Below are positions 1-8,757 of a stretch of DNA of 10,970 nucleotides, piece after piece (position 1 is the stretch's first letter; each line of letters begins with the position of its first letter). A model generated the notes under the pieces. The model did no database searches and was not told the DNA's origin. It saw only the letters and a list, made by a program, of their open reading frames with translations. The stretch is from the NCBI GenBank assembly GCA_049582065.1, contig JBAUTF010000404.1, positions 1-10,970 on the forward strand, written 5' to 3'. Made by a program: the position numbers and the translations under genes. The stretch is from DATKSS01 sp049582065 (lineage in GTDB: Bacteria > Chloroflexota > Dormibacteria > Dormibacterales > Dormibacteraceae).

Positions 1-142
1 GCAGGTGGGGCCCGATGATCACGCCCGTGGCGAGGTAGGCGATGATCAGCGGCTGCCGGAAGCGCCAGGTGACGGCGGCGATGAGCGCGGCTGCGCCGAC
101 GCAGATCCCGATGCTCGACAGGAGGTCAGTCGGTACGTTCAT
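1..142 (-). CDS. Kef/CPA2-type cation:proton antiporter, N-terminal fragment (runs off left edge)
   Basis: Only the first 47 codons lie in the window; the gene continues past base 1. Read on the minus strand from the ATG at 142-140, the product starts with a short polar head and a hydrophobic segment (about residues 8-25). Then comes a stretch containing RQPLIIAYLATGVIIGPHL. The pattern of a proline, a hydrophobic run, then G-hydrophobic-hydrophobic-GP is the usual end of TM1/start of TM2 in monovalent cation:proton antiporters of the Kef/NapA-like CPA2 family (PF00999). Such proteins exchange K+ or Na+ for protons across the inner membrane. The start codon overlaps the stop of the upstream small ORF (TGATG), and no separate Shine-Dalgarno is visible, so translation is probably coupled. 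Substrate, and presence of a C-terminal TrkA-N/TrkA-C domain, cannot be seen from this fragment. Confidence 0.75.
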   Translation of the reverse strand, partial: MNVPTDLLSSIGICVGAAALIAAVTWRFRQPLIIAYLATGVIIGPHL

Positions 143-288
143 CAGCGGGCGGCCGCCGGCCGGGTGCCGTCTGCCTCGAGATCGTCGAGGCTGATTTGCA
201 CCAGGGAGGCATCCGCCGGGTCGGCCAGGATCAGGAACCGCGGGTGGTGCAGGGCCTCGATCAGGCTGTCCGCGGTCTGATCGGTCAC
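142..288 (-). CDS. Small hypothetical protein (48 aa) coupled to the antiporter gene
   Basis: The minus-strand ORF starts at a GTG (288-286), with GAGGAG nine bases upstream as a strong ribosome binding site. It ends in a TGA that shares its last base with the antiporter ATG. The product is soluble and acidic in the middle, with a core reading ALHHPRFLILADPADASL, which looks like a beta-strand/turn protein. I recognise no family. The frame stays open and GC3-rich back to a TAA near 450, but has no ATG, GTG or TTG upstream of 288, so the GTG is the best start. Given the neighbour it might be a small regulatory or assembly partner of the antiporter; that is inference from position only. It could also be the remnant of a longer gene. 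Confidence 0.45.
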   Translation of the reverse strand: MTDQTADSLIEALHHPRFLILADPADASLVQISLDDLEADGTRPAAAR

Positions 289-561
289 CGGGACCTTCTC
301 CTCGAGCCCGTCCGCGTGATGCAGCCAGCGGCCAATGCCGCGCGACCGGGTGTTCTGGCCGATGCGCAGGCCCGTGGACCCAAGACAGTAAAGCGAGACG
401 TGGATGCCGGTGCCTTGGGGCGCGAGTCCCCTTGCGATGGTCCGCCCGCAGCCTCTTTACGAATCATGTCCGGGTAGCTTGCTATATGGGCGCGCGCAGC
501 AGCAACGAAATCGGTGGGAAATGTGACCGGCCGAAAGGCCCGTCTCGCCCGGGGCCGCCGG
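289..561. other. Intergenic region between glgX and the antiporter unit
   Basis: This 273-bp stretch has no convincing gene. On the minus strand a TATAGC hexamer (plus 481-486) could be a -10 element for the antiporter unit, but no good -35 sits at the right distance. A small self-complementary site, GGCCGAAAGGCC (529-540), lies 21 bases beyond the glgX stop. It is short and lacks a T-run, so it is at best a weak terminator. A 60-codon minus-strand ORF (467-285) ends in a GTGA overlap with the start of the 48-aa ORF. Its composition is low-complexity and basic, and I do not call it a gene. Confidence 0.5.
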
Positions 562-2665
<2,104 letters not shown>

Positions 2666-2673
<8 letters not shown>

Positions 2674-4390
2674 CTTCCGGTGAAGTCTCCAGGATCACGA
2701 CACTCGATCGTGGCAGGCCCAGGGCCTGGTGGCTCGGTTTGATCGAAGGGTCGGAAGCCATGAGAATTCGCGCGACCGGCCCGATGCCGCACACCCACTC
2801 GCGCTCGCCCAGGTTGGCCATGACGCTGATCGCCCCGCGGTGGATCTCGAGGTGGCCGTCGCTCTCGTCGAGCTCGACCCGGATGGCTGCTCCTTCCAGC
2901 CGGCCTCGCAGCCGGATGAGGTCTCGATACCACTCGAGCATCCGGTGATGAAACGGTTGCTCCAGCTCATTCCAATCGAGCTTCGAGCGCTCGTACGTGG
3001 CCCGGTCCTGCGGGTCGGGCACCTGGTCCGGCTTCCAGCCGAACGCCGCGAACTCCCTCCGCCGCCCGTCCGACACAGCCTTGCCGAGGCCACGGTCGGC
3101 GTGGTTCGTGAAGTACTGGAAGGGGCTGCTCGAGGCCCATTCCTCACCCTGGAAGATCATCGGCGTGTACGGCGCGGTGAGCAGAAGAGCCGCCGCCAAT
3201 TTGAGCGACCCCTCGCCGACCAGGTGAGCCAGCCTCTCGCCGGCCGCGCGGTTGCCGACCTGGTCGTGGTTTTGCGCCGCCACCACCAACTGGTTCGGCG
3301 CGACTTTCTTGACTTTGGTCCCGTCCGCGATCAGCCGTCGGGCCGAGCGCGGACCCTCGTAGACCCAGCCTTGGCTCAGCGCTCTGCCCAGCAGCTCGAG
3401 CGATCCGAAGTGCCGGTAGTAGCCCGATCGTTCGCCCGTGAGTGCCGAATGAAGCGAGTGATGCCAGTCATCCGACCACGCGGCGTCGAGCCCGTAACCG
3501 CCGGCTTCGCGCGGGCGCACGAAACGCGCGTCATTGACCTCGGTCTCCGCGATCAAGAGCACAGTCCGCCCCAGCTCCGCCCCGAGCGCCTTGACCTCAG
3601 CCGCGAGCTGCTCGAGCACATGGGTGGGCGACTGGTCGACGATCGCCTGGACGGCGTCGAGTCGCAGCCCGTCGAGGTGATAGTCGCGGATCCACATCAC
3701 GCCGTTGTCGATCACGAAGCGACGGACCTCCTCGCCTCCGGGCCCGTCGAAGTTGAGGGCCGCGCCCCAACCGGTGTGGTGGCGCTCGCTGAAGTACGGT
3801 CCGAACTCTGGCAGGAAGTTGCCCACCGGGCCGAGATGGTTGTACACGACGTCGAGCAGGACCGCGAGCCCGGCGGAATGGCACGCGTCGACCAGGCGTT
3901 TCAGCCCGGCCGGGCCGCCGTAAGCGTGGTGAGGTGCGAAAAGGGCAGCGCCGTCGTAACCCCAACCCCGCCGGCCCGAGTATTCCGCCACCGGCATCAG
4001 CTCGATCGTGGTCACCCCAAGATCGACCAGGTGCGGGATGTGCTCTTCGGCGCCGTCGAAGGTGCCTTCGCCCGAGAACGTGCCGGTGTGCAGCTCATAG
4101 ATGATCGATCCCGCCAGCGCCCTGCCCCTCCACTCCCCGTCGTGCCAGCCATACGTCGCCTGATCGACCACCTCCGACAGGCCCAGCACGCCGTCAGGCT
4201 GGGACATCGAGCGAGGATCGGAACGGGCCTCGCCGCCGTCGAGCGAGAAGCCGTAACGCGTCCCCGCGCGAGCGTGCGCGTCTGAGACCTCCCACCACCC
4301 GGACTCCCCGGCGCGCATCGGGAGCCGGCCGCCCTCCAGCACGACCTCCACGCGCCGGTGGCCCGGCGCCCACACCCTGAACGTGTGCAT
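2666..4390 (-). CDS. treZ: Malto-oligosyltrehalose trehalohydrolase TreZ (GH13)
   Basis: The enzyme cleaves the alpha-1,4 link next to the terminal trehalosyl unit made by TreY, releasing free trehalose in the cytoplasm (EC 3.2.1.141). It has 574 residues, typical of the family. A CBM48/E-set N-terminal domain opens with FRVWAPGHRRVEV (4-16). The GH13 barrel follows: region I DVVYNH (180-185), region II DGLRLDA with nucleophile D245, region III LIAETEVND with acid/base E282, and region IV QNHDQVGNR with D376. The AETEVNDARFVRP and NHDQVGNRAAGERL stretches distinguish TreZ from GlgB and GlgX. The ATG (4390-4388) shares one base with the TAA of treY (TAATG), and no clear Shine-Dalgarno precedes it, so its expression probably depends on treY translation. 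The 3' end overlaps glgX by 8 bases. Confidence 0.96.
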
Positions 4391-6843
4391 TAGCGCATCG
4401 CTTGCGCGAGGACGGCGACGGGGAAGCCTGCGAGAAGCGTTCCGAGGGGAATCCCGGCGCCGCCTTCAAAAGCGTTGGCGGTCAGCACGTCACTCCACGT
4501 GCCGGCGGGCAGCTCGAGCGACGTGCCGGCCCAGTCGCCGCCCAACCCGATGACGAGCCGAGGCACCACGACGACGAGCTTCCCCCTGGCGAAAGCCACG
4601 ACATGGGGCGCCTTGGTTCCTATCGCGGCAACTGGCTCATATAGGGAGCCTTCGAACAGCTCCGGTCGTGCGCGGCGCGCCTCCAGGAGCCGTGAGATGA
4701 GCCATAGCTTGGGCACGCCCTCGTCGGCGTGCGCCATCGCCTCGCTCGCGCCGGCATTGCCCACCTCCTCGAGCAGCCTGCGCCTGAGGTCGTAGTCGAC
4801 CGGCCTCCGGTTGTCGGGGTCGACCAGGCTGAGGTCCCACAGCTCGGACCCTTGATACAGGTCGGGTACGCCGGGACAGGTCAGCAGCAGGGTGGTCTCG
4901 GCAAGAGAGTTGACGCGGCCGAGCGAAACCAGCTGACGGCTGCCGATGAACGTTTCGAGGTCGCCGAGGAATTCCGCGTCGGCCATCACGCTGGTCGCGA
5001 ACTGCGTGACGGCGTCTTCGTACGCGGCGACCGGGTCGACCCACGACGTGTGCGTCTTGGCCTCGCGCGACGCCTTCTGGAGGAACTGCGTCAGGCGAGA
5101 GACGTCTATCGGCCAGGCCCCGACCAGCGTCTGGTACATGAGGTATTCCAGGCTGCGGTCGGGATAGCCCTGCGTTCGATAGCGCTCATTGTGCTCGGCC
5201 CAGCGGCGCACGGCGGCGTCCCATTCGACAGGCACCTCCGACAGGAGGCTGAGCCTTGCCCGGACGTCTGCGCTGCGCTTGGTGTCGTGCGTGGCGAGGG
5301 TCAGCATCGTGGCCGGCCACCGGCTCGATATGCGCGAGCAGAACCCGTGAAACTCCTCGACCGTGTGGCCGAAGGTGCCCGGGTCGCCCCCGACCTCGTT
5401 CAGCGAGACCAACCGGTTGTAACGGTAGAACGCGGAGTCCTCCACGCCCTTGGCCATCACGGCCGGCGTGAACTGTTGAAAACGCCCTGCGAACTCCGCC
5501 TCGACCTCGCCGAGGTGCTCCATCAGAAGGAGCCCGCCGATGAAGGAAAGCAGCTCCTGGTCGATCTCTGGGTGGCGATGCGCGGCATCGTCGACGGCCT
5601 CCGTCACACGCGAGCGGTCGTCATCGCTCACCGCTCCAGCGCGCACGTAGGTGCGATACACGGCGAGCGCTGTGGCGATCTCACGTATCGCCTCCTGCAG
5701 CTCACCACGCGTCCTGTCGCGGTGCATCCGGTACCGCTCGCAGATGTCGACCAGGAGACTGGTGAGGCGCTCGAGGTCGGGGGCAAGCTCGCTGACCATG
5801 ACCTCCTGCTTGGCCGCCCTGACGATGTCGGGATAGCCCTGCGAGTCTCCTGTGAACGCGTGATAGAGCGCAGTCATCGCCTGCTCGTTCTGCGAATCCA
5901 CGAACAGGCCTTCGGCGTGAGCGATGAAGTCGTAGCCGGTGGTCCCGTCGACCGGAAACGAGGTGACCAGCTGTTCGTCGTAACCGAGCACCTTCTCGAC
6001 CACGAGGTAAGCGCCTGAGGTGGCGGCGTGGATCTTGTCGAGATACGCGTGAGGATCCCTCAGGCCGTCGAGGTGGTCGATCCGGAGCCCGCGCACGTGT
6101 CCGGCGGCCACCAGCTCGAGCACCAGCCGGTGGCTGTCCCGCAACACGTCGTCACGCTCGACGCGCATGCCGATCAACGTGTCGACCGTGAAGAAGCGCC
6201 GGTAGTTCAACTCTGCCTGCGCGGTGCGCCAGTAGGCGAGCCTGTAGTGCTGGCGCTGCAGAATCGCATCCAGTGCCCCCGGGTCGGCGCCTGCAGTGTC
6301 AACGTCGACGCCCTCTAGCGATTCGGTTGAGATCGGGAACACCTCGTCGTGATAGCGGACGACGACCTCAGACCCCTGACGCTCGAGGGTCAGCTGCCCC
6401 GCCTCAAGCTCGCGGCCGTAGCGATCGCCGAGCACGCCCAGCAGCACCTTGCCCTTCACGTGGGACATCGCCGGCTCCCAGTCGATGTCGAAATAGCCGG
6501 CATACCGGCTGGCGCGGCCGTTGCGCAGGATGTCCCACCACCACGGGTTGGCCCGGCCCGCCGACGCCATGTGATTGGGCACGATGTCCATCAACACTTC
6601 CAGGCCATGTCGATGTAGCGCGTCGACAAAGGAATGGAATCCCGCCACGCCGCCCAGCTCGAGGTTGATCCGTGTCGGGTCGATCACGTCATATCCGTGC
6701 GCGCTGCCGGAAGCGGACTGAAGGAACGGCGAACAGTACACGTGAGTGACCCCGAGCTTCGACAGGTAGGCGGCGCAAGAGGCGGCCGCGTCGAAGGGGA
6801 AATCAGCGGAAAGCTGCAGGCGGTAGGTGCAGCGTGGGGTCAA
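4390..6843 (-). CDS. treY: Malto-oligosyltrehalose synthase TreY (GH13)
   Basis: TreY is an intramolecular transglucosylase. It turns the reducing-end alpha-1,4 bond of maltooligosaccharides into an alpha,alpha-1,1 bond (EC 5.4.99.15), giving the substrate of TreZ. From the TTG at 6843 the protein has 817 residues and begins with PRCTYRLQL, the usual TreY N-terminus, then GVTHVYCSPFLQSASGSAHGYDVIDP-like sequence around residues 31-56. The GH13 regions are intact: region I DIVPNH (D86), region II GLRIDHLDG (nucleophile D256), region III VVEKVLG (E283) and region IV ATHDTKRSADVR (D520). The long insertion between regions III and IV is normal for TreY. An in-frame ATG at 7068 would add 75 residues, but these lie antisense to the 6910 gene and do not look like TreY, so I reject it. 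The TTG has no strong ribosome binding site, so the start is uncertain by a few codons. It is the first gene of treY-treZ-glgX. Confidence 0.93.
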   Translation of the reverse strand: MTPRCTYRLQLSADFPFDAAASCAAYLSKLGVTHVYCSPFLQSASGSAHGYDVIDPTRINLELGGVAGFHSFVDALHRHGLEVLMDIVPNHMASAGRANPWWWDILRNGRASRYAGYFDIDWEPAMSHVKGKVLLGVLGDRYGRELEAGQLTLERQGSEVVVRYHDEVFPISTESLEGVDVDTAGADPGALDAILQRQHYRLAYWRTAQAELNYRRFFTVDTLIGMRVERDDVLRDSHRLVLELVAAGHVRGLRIDHLDGLRDPHAYLDKIHAATSGAYLVVEKVLGYDEQLVTSFPVDGTTGYDFIAHAEGLFVDSQNEQAMTALYHAFTGDSQGYPDIVRAAKQEVMVSELAPDLERLTSLLVDICERYRMHRDRTRGELQEAIREIATALAVYRTYVRAGAVSDDDRSRVTEAVDDAAHRHPEIDQELLSFIGGLLLMEHLGEVEAEFAGRFQQFTPAVMAKGVEDSAFYRYNRLVSLNEVGGDPGTFGHTVEEFHGFCSRISSRWPATMLTLATHDTKRSADVRARLSLLSEVPVEWDAAVRRWAEHNERYRTQGYPDRSLEYLMYQTLVGAWPIDVSRLTQFLQKASREAKTHTSWVDPVAAYEDAVTQFATSVMADAEFLGDLETFIGSRQLVSLGRVNSLAETTLLLTCPGVPDLYQGSELWDLSLVDPDNRRPVDYDLRRRLLEEVGNAGASEAMAHADEGVPKLWLISRLLEARRARPELFEGSLYEPVAAIGTKAPHVVAFARGKLVVVVPRLVIGLGGDWAGTSLELPAGTWSDVLTANAFEGGAGIPLGTLLAGFPVAVLAQAMR

Positions 6844-6909
6844 TCGACGCGCCCACGGCGCCGAGCCATGAGTTTCACAAAGCCATCCTGATCCCTCAGT
6901 TCCACCAAA
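6844..6909. promoter_or_regulatory. Divergent treY / acidic-protein promoter region (inferred)
   Basis: Only about 66 bp separates the treY start (minus) from the start of the acidic small protein (plus), so promoters for both directions should lie in or near it. It is noticeably more A/T-rich than its surroundings. I see no convincing -35/-10 pair in either direction. On the minus strand GAGGGATCAGG lies far upstream of the TTG and would better serve an out-of-frame ATG that gives only a 9-codon ORF ending near the TTG. That arrangement could reflect a coupled leader ORF or simply chance. Confidence 0.35.
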
Positions 6910-7326
6910 ATGAGAATCATGCAAGAGAAAAGCGAAGAGCAGGTCCTGAGCCGTTTGTTCGAGCTGGAGAACGAAGGGCAGGCGGAACGGCGGGCGGAGC
7001 TGACCGGCCAGCGGTTCATCTCTTTGATCCAGGACCCCGACAGCGGCCGCGGCTTCATCCTCCAGCACGGTGTCGACGAGACGGAGGGCGCGGAGATCCC
7101 GCCCGGCACAGAGTTCTGGGAGTACCCGACATGGCCGGAGGCGGAGCGCGCGTTCGACCAGCTGCTGGCGGAGTCAGGCCGGTCCGGAGAGGTGGTCGAG
7201 GACGACTCCACCGAAGGCATCGGCGACTTCGAGACCGCGGGCGCGGAGGTGCGCGACCTCTACTCAGCCAGTGACGAAGACACGCTGGTCACCGACCCCG
7301 AGGAACCTCCCGACGTCACCTCTTGA
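6910..7326 (+). CDS. Acidic small protein of unknown function (138 aa)
   Basis: The frame is strongly coding, with GC-rich third positions and many Glu, Asp and Gln codons. The product is a soluble cytoplasmic protein with no signal peptide or membrane segment. An N-terminal helix-forming, Glu-rich part (about 5-32) leads to a compact central region with the motifs GQRFISLIQDPDSGRGF and FWEYPTWPEAERAFDQLL. The last 35 residues are very acidic and probably disordered. Two ATGs, at 6910 and 6919, are both possible. Neither has a good Shine-Dalgarno; GAGA just before 6919 is the nearest candidate, so 6919 may be the true start, or the message may be leaderless. I recognise no family. It diverges from the trehalose operon, and nothing in its sequence ties it to sugar metabolism. 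Confidence 0.7.
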   Translation: MRIMQEKSEEQVLSRLFELENEGQAERRAELTGQRFISLIQDPDSGRGFILQHGVDETEGAEIPPGTEFWEYPTWPEAERAFDQLLAESGRSGEVVEDDSTEGIGDFETAGAEVRDLYSASDEDTLVTDPEEPPDVTS

Positions 7327-7330
7327 TTTG

Positions 7331-7350
7331 AGGCGACCGCTCAGGCGACC
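7331..7350 (+). repeat. Short direct repeat AGGCGACC x2
   Basis: Two identical 8-bp copies (7331-7338 and 7343-7350) separated by GCTC lie just after the stop of the acidic-protein gene. This is probably a small tandem duplication; no function is suggested. Confidence 0.5.
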
Positions 7351-7434
7351 TGGCGCCGTCTGATGACGAGCCGGTAAACCAGCTCGACGCGACTCTCTCA
7401 CTTCCCCATTTCCTCTGGGGCCCCCGCCCCACTC

Positions 7435-7457
7435 ACTTCCCCGCTGTGCGGGGAAGT
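7435..7457. repeat. Perfect 10-bp stem hairpin, TGT loop
   Basis: ACTTCCCCGC (7435-7444) pairs perfectly with GCGGGGAAGT (7448-7457) around a TGT triloop. It uses the same ACTTCCCC octamer as the element ends. There is no T-run after it, so it is not a classical terminator, though in a GC-rich genome it could act as one. Confidence 0.75.
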
Positions 7458-7458
7458 A

Positions 7459-7473
7459 CCGGCCTCAGGCCGG
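7459..7473. repeat. 15-bp odd palindrome CCGGCCT-C-AGGCCGG
   Basis: A perfect 7-bp inverted repeat around one base, two bases after the preceding hairpin and inside the 186-bp element. As RNA it would form a short stem with a small loop. Confidence 0.7.
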
Positions 7474-7541
7474 GGATGGGGAGGTCCAACCGTCTGGCAC
7501 CCTCCCGATCTGCACGTGCCCATCCGGCCCTTCGGGCACCT

Positions 7542-7564
7542 ACCCCGTGCTGGACGCACGGGGT
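7542..7564. repeat. Perfect 9-bp stem hairpin, TGGAC loop
   Basis: ACCCCGTGC (7542-7550) pairs with GCACGGGGT (7556-7564) around a five-base loop near the right end of the element. A further 6-bp repeat, GTGCCC/GGGCAC (7516-7521 and 7534-7539), lies just upstream, so the right half is almost continuously foldable. Confidence 0.75.
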
Positions 7565-7593
7565 CCCCAAAGGAAGTGGGGAAGTCACAATCT

Positions 7594-7615
7594 GGGGTGC
7601 ATGCACCTGCACCCC
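7594..7615 (+). promoter_or_regulatory. Hairpin enclosing the start codon of the VIT1-like gene
   Basis: GGGGTGC (7594-7600) pairs perfectly with GCACCCC (7609-7615), leaving an 8-base loop that begins with the ATG at 7601. Overlapping it is the perfect 12-bp palindrome GGTGCATGCACC (7596-7607). In RNA this could control initiation. In DNA the palindrome could be an operator. The inverted repeat is directly visible; its role is inference. Confidence 0.45.
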
Positions 7616-8299
7616 GAACATTCGGAGAAGCATTTCACCGCCAGCGACTCCGTCCGCGATGTGGTGATCGGCATGTCCGACGGCTTGACGGTGCCGTTCG
7701 CGCTGGCGGCCGGCATCTCGGGCGCCATCTCTGTGAGCCACCTGGTGGTCACGGCCGGCCTGGCCGAGATCGCGGCCGGATCGATCGCCATGGGTCTGGG
7801 CGGCTATCTCGCGAGCCGCAGCGAATCCGAGCACTACGCGAGCGAGCGCAGGCGCGAGGAAGCCGAGGTCAAATCGGTCCCTGACATCGAGGCTCGTGAG
7901 GTCGAGCAGGTTTTCGAAGTTTTCGGGCTCACGGCCGAGGAGAGCGGGCCGGTGGTCCAGGGCTTGCGTCGCAGACCCGAGGCCTGGGTCGAGTTCATGA
8001 TGCGGTTCGAGCTAGGGCTCGAGAAACCCGATCCGCGTCGCGCCATGATCAGCGCGGCGACCATCGGAGGCTCGTACGCATTGGGCGGAATCGTGCCGCT
8101 GGCCCCGTACATAGCGGTGAGCAACGTCCGCTCGGCGCTGTTGATCTCGGCGGTGGTGACGGCGATCGCCCTTGCGGTTTTCGGCTACGTCAAGGGCCGG
8201 TTCAGCGGCGCGAAGCCGATGATCAGCGCGGTGCAGACCGTGGTCATAGGCGGGATCGCCGCCACGGCCGCTTTCTTGCTGGCTCGGGCGATCTCGTAG
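7601..8299 (+). CDS. VIT1/CCC1-family Fe(II)/Mn(II) transporter
   Basis: Members of this family (PF01988) move Fe2+ or Mn2+ out of the cytoplasm, in plants into the vacuole by proton antiport. The 232-aa product has TM1 (about 20-41) with GMSDGLTVPFALAAG, TM2 (47-70) with AEIAAGSIAMGLGGYL, a Glu-rich cytoplasmic region (73-142), then three hydrophobic helices. Residues I recall as important in Eucalyptus VIT1 are all present at a constant shift of 16: D27, E56 and M64 in the transport path, and E86, E89, E97, E100, M133, M134 and E137 in the metal-binding domain. The MMRFELGLEKPDPRRA stretch is strikingly plant-like. The ATG at 7601 is chosen because the GTG at 7547 would translate the right arm of the repeat element. 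There is no good Shine-Dalgarno; the upstream GGGGTGC is part of a hairpin. In bacteria it probably sits in the inner membrane and exports or detoxifies iron or manganese. Confidence 0.92.
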   Translation: MHLHPEHSEKHFTASDSVRDVVIGMSDGLTVPFALAAGISGAISVSHLVVTAGLAEIAAGSIAMGLGGYLASRSESEHYASERRREEAEVKSVPDIEAREVEQVFEVFGLTAEESGPVVQGLRRRPEAWVEFMMRFELGLEKPDPRRAMISAATIGGSYALGGIVPLAPYIAVSNVRSALLISAVVTAIALAVFGYVKGRFSGAKPMISAVQTVVIGGIAATAAFLLARAIS

Positions 8300-8315
8300 G
8301 TGAGGTGGAGGAACG

Positions 8316-8696
8316 ATGGCTGAGAACGTCGTGGTTGAACGTACGCGCTGGCGCACTCGCTACCGTGACCGGGGCTGCGGGTGCGGATGCGGAGGTTTCT
8401 TCTTCGTCCTGATCGTCGGCGTGCTGTTCAGCCTTTTCAACGTGGTCGCCGCCGTCGGCGTGTCGGTCCGGGTGCCGTTCACCGAGAGCAACATCACCGT
8501 GGCCGGTTCGGTGGGAGCGAAGGACAAGGCGGTCGGCGCCCTACCGGACTATGTGCAGGGCCGGCTCGGCAAGAACCAGAACCTCTTCAACAACTCGACC
8601 ACGATGACGATCGGCCCGGCCGAAGGCACGGCGCTGGTGGTGATCGGGAACCAGGGCGGCGCGCCGCCGATCGACCTGCACTTGTTCCTGCACTGA
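8316..8696 (+). CDS. Single-pass membrane protein with CGCGCGG motif, unknown function
   Basis: The ATG follows GTGGAGGAACG, a good ribosome binding site, and lies 16 bp after the VIT1-like stop, so the two are probably co-transcribed. The 126-aa product has a basic N-terminus (RTRWRTRYRDRG), three alternating cysteines C21, C23 and C25 in CGCGCGG, one membrane helix (about 28-50) and a C-terminal domain of about 75 residues. The basic head suggests an N-in topology with the C-terminal domain outside. That domain looks beta-rich (NITVAGSVGAKDK, TTMTIGPAEGTALVVIGNQGG) and ends HLFLH. I recognise no family. Cysteines at the membrane-cytosol boundary, next to an iron transporter, could bind metal or carry a modification; that is speculation. 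Confidence 0.75.
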   Translation: MAENVVVERTRWRTRYRDRGCGCGCGGFFFVLIVGVLFSLFNVVAAVGVSVRVPFTESNITVAGSVGAKDKAVGALPDYVQGRLGKNQNLFNNSTTMTIGPAEGTALVVIGNQGGAPPIDLHLFLH

Positions 8697-8719
8697 GCCG
8701 GCTCATCCGCTGAGCCTGG
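8694..8719 (+). terminator. Candidate transcription terminator hairpin after the CGCGCGG gene
   Basis: TGAGCCGGCTCA (8694-8705) is a perfect 12-bp palindrome that includes the stop codon. GGCTCA (8700-8705) also pairs with TGAGCC (8711-8716) around TCCGC, so two alternative stems exist. There is no T-tract, so this is a weak call. Confidence 0.3.
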
Positions 8720-8757
8720 ATACGAAAACGCGGTAGCGAAACGTCATCATTCTGGGC

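Larger units (their letters stand above)
7400..7585. repeat. 186-bp MITE-like intergenic element with 27-bp terminal inverted repeats
   Basis: The left end (7400-7426) and the reverse complement of the right end (7559-7585) agree at 24 of 27 positions. Both begin ACTTCCCCA, continue with a TTCCT block and a TGGGG block, and end CCCCG. The interior carries several further perfect inverted repeats and a second copy of CTCACTTCCCC (7397-7407 and 7432-7442). The octamer ACTTCCCC occurs four times, twice in each orientation. No ORF inside looks coding. Terminal inverted repeats, small size and nested hairpins fit a non-autonomous repeat family (MITE-like or large REP/BIME-like). No target-site duplication is evident at the ends, so transposition is unproven. 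It separates the acidic gene from the VIT1-like gene and may also terminate the first or affect expression of the second. Confidence 0.6.

Noticed and set aside
285..467. 60-codon minus-strand ORF with GTGA overlap onto the 48-aa ORF
   Set aside because: It has no Shine-Dalgarno, low-complexity basic Ser/Arg/Ala composition and no recognisable features. The overlap may be chance, so it is kept only as a remark.
529..540. GGCCGAAAGGCC hairpin as terminator of treY-treZ-glgX
   Set aside because: The stem is only four base pairs and there is no T-tract on the minus strand; too weak for its own feature.
2729..4285. 518-codon open frame on the plus strand
   Set aside because: It lies fully antisense to treZ, whose catalytic motifs are unmistakable. 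Long antisense frames are expected in high-GC coding DNA, and the product has no recognisable domain.
4729..6018. 429-codon open frame on the plus strand
   Set aside because: It is antisense to treY and a by-product of GC-rich codon use; the His-, Arg- and Val-rich composition is typical of a shadow frame.
7547..7600. N-terminal extension of the VIT1-like protein from a GTG
   Set aside because: The 18 extra codons translate the right arm of the repeat element and have no counterpart in the family. The ATG at 7601 fits the family N-terminus.
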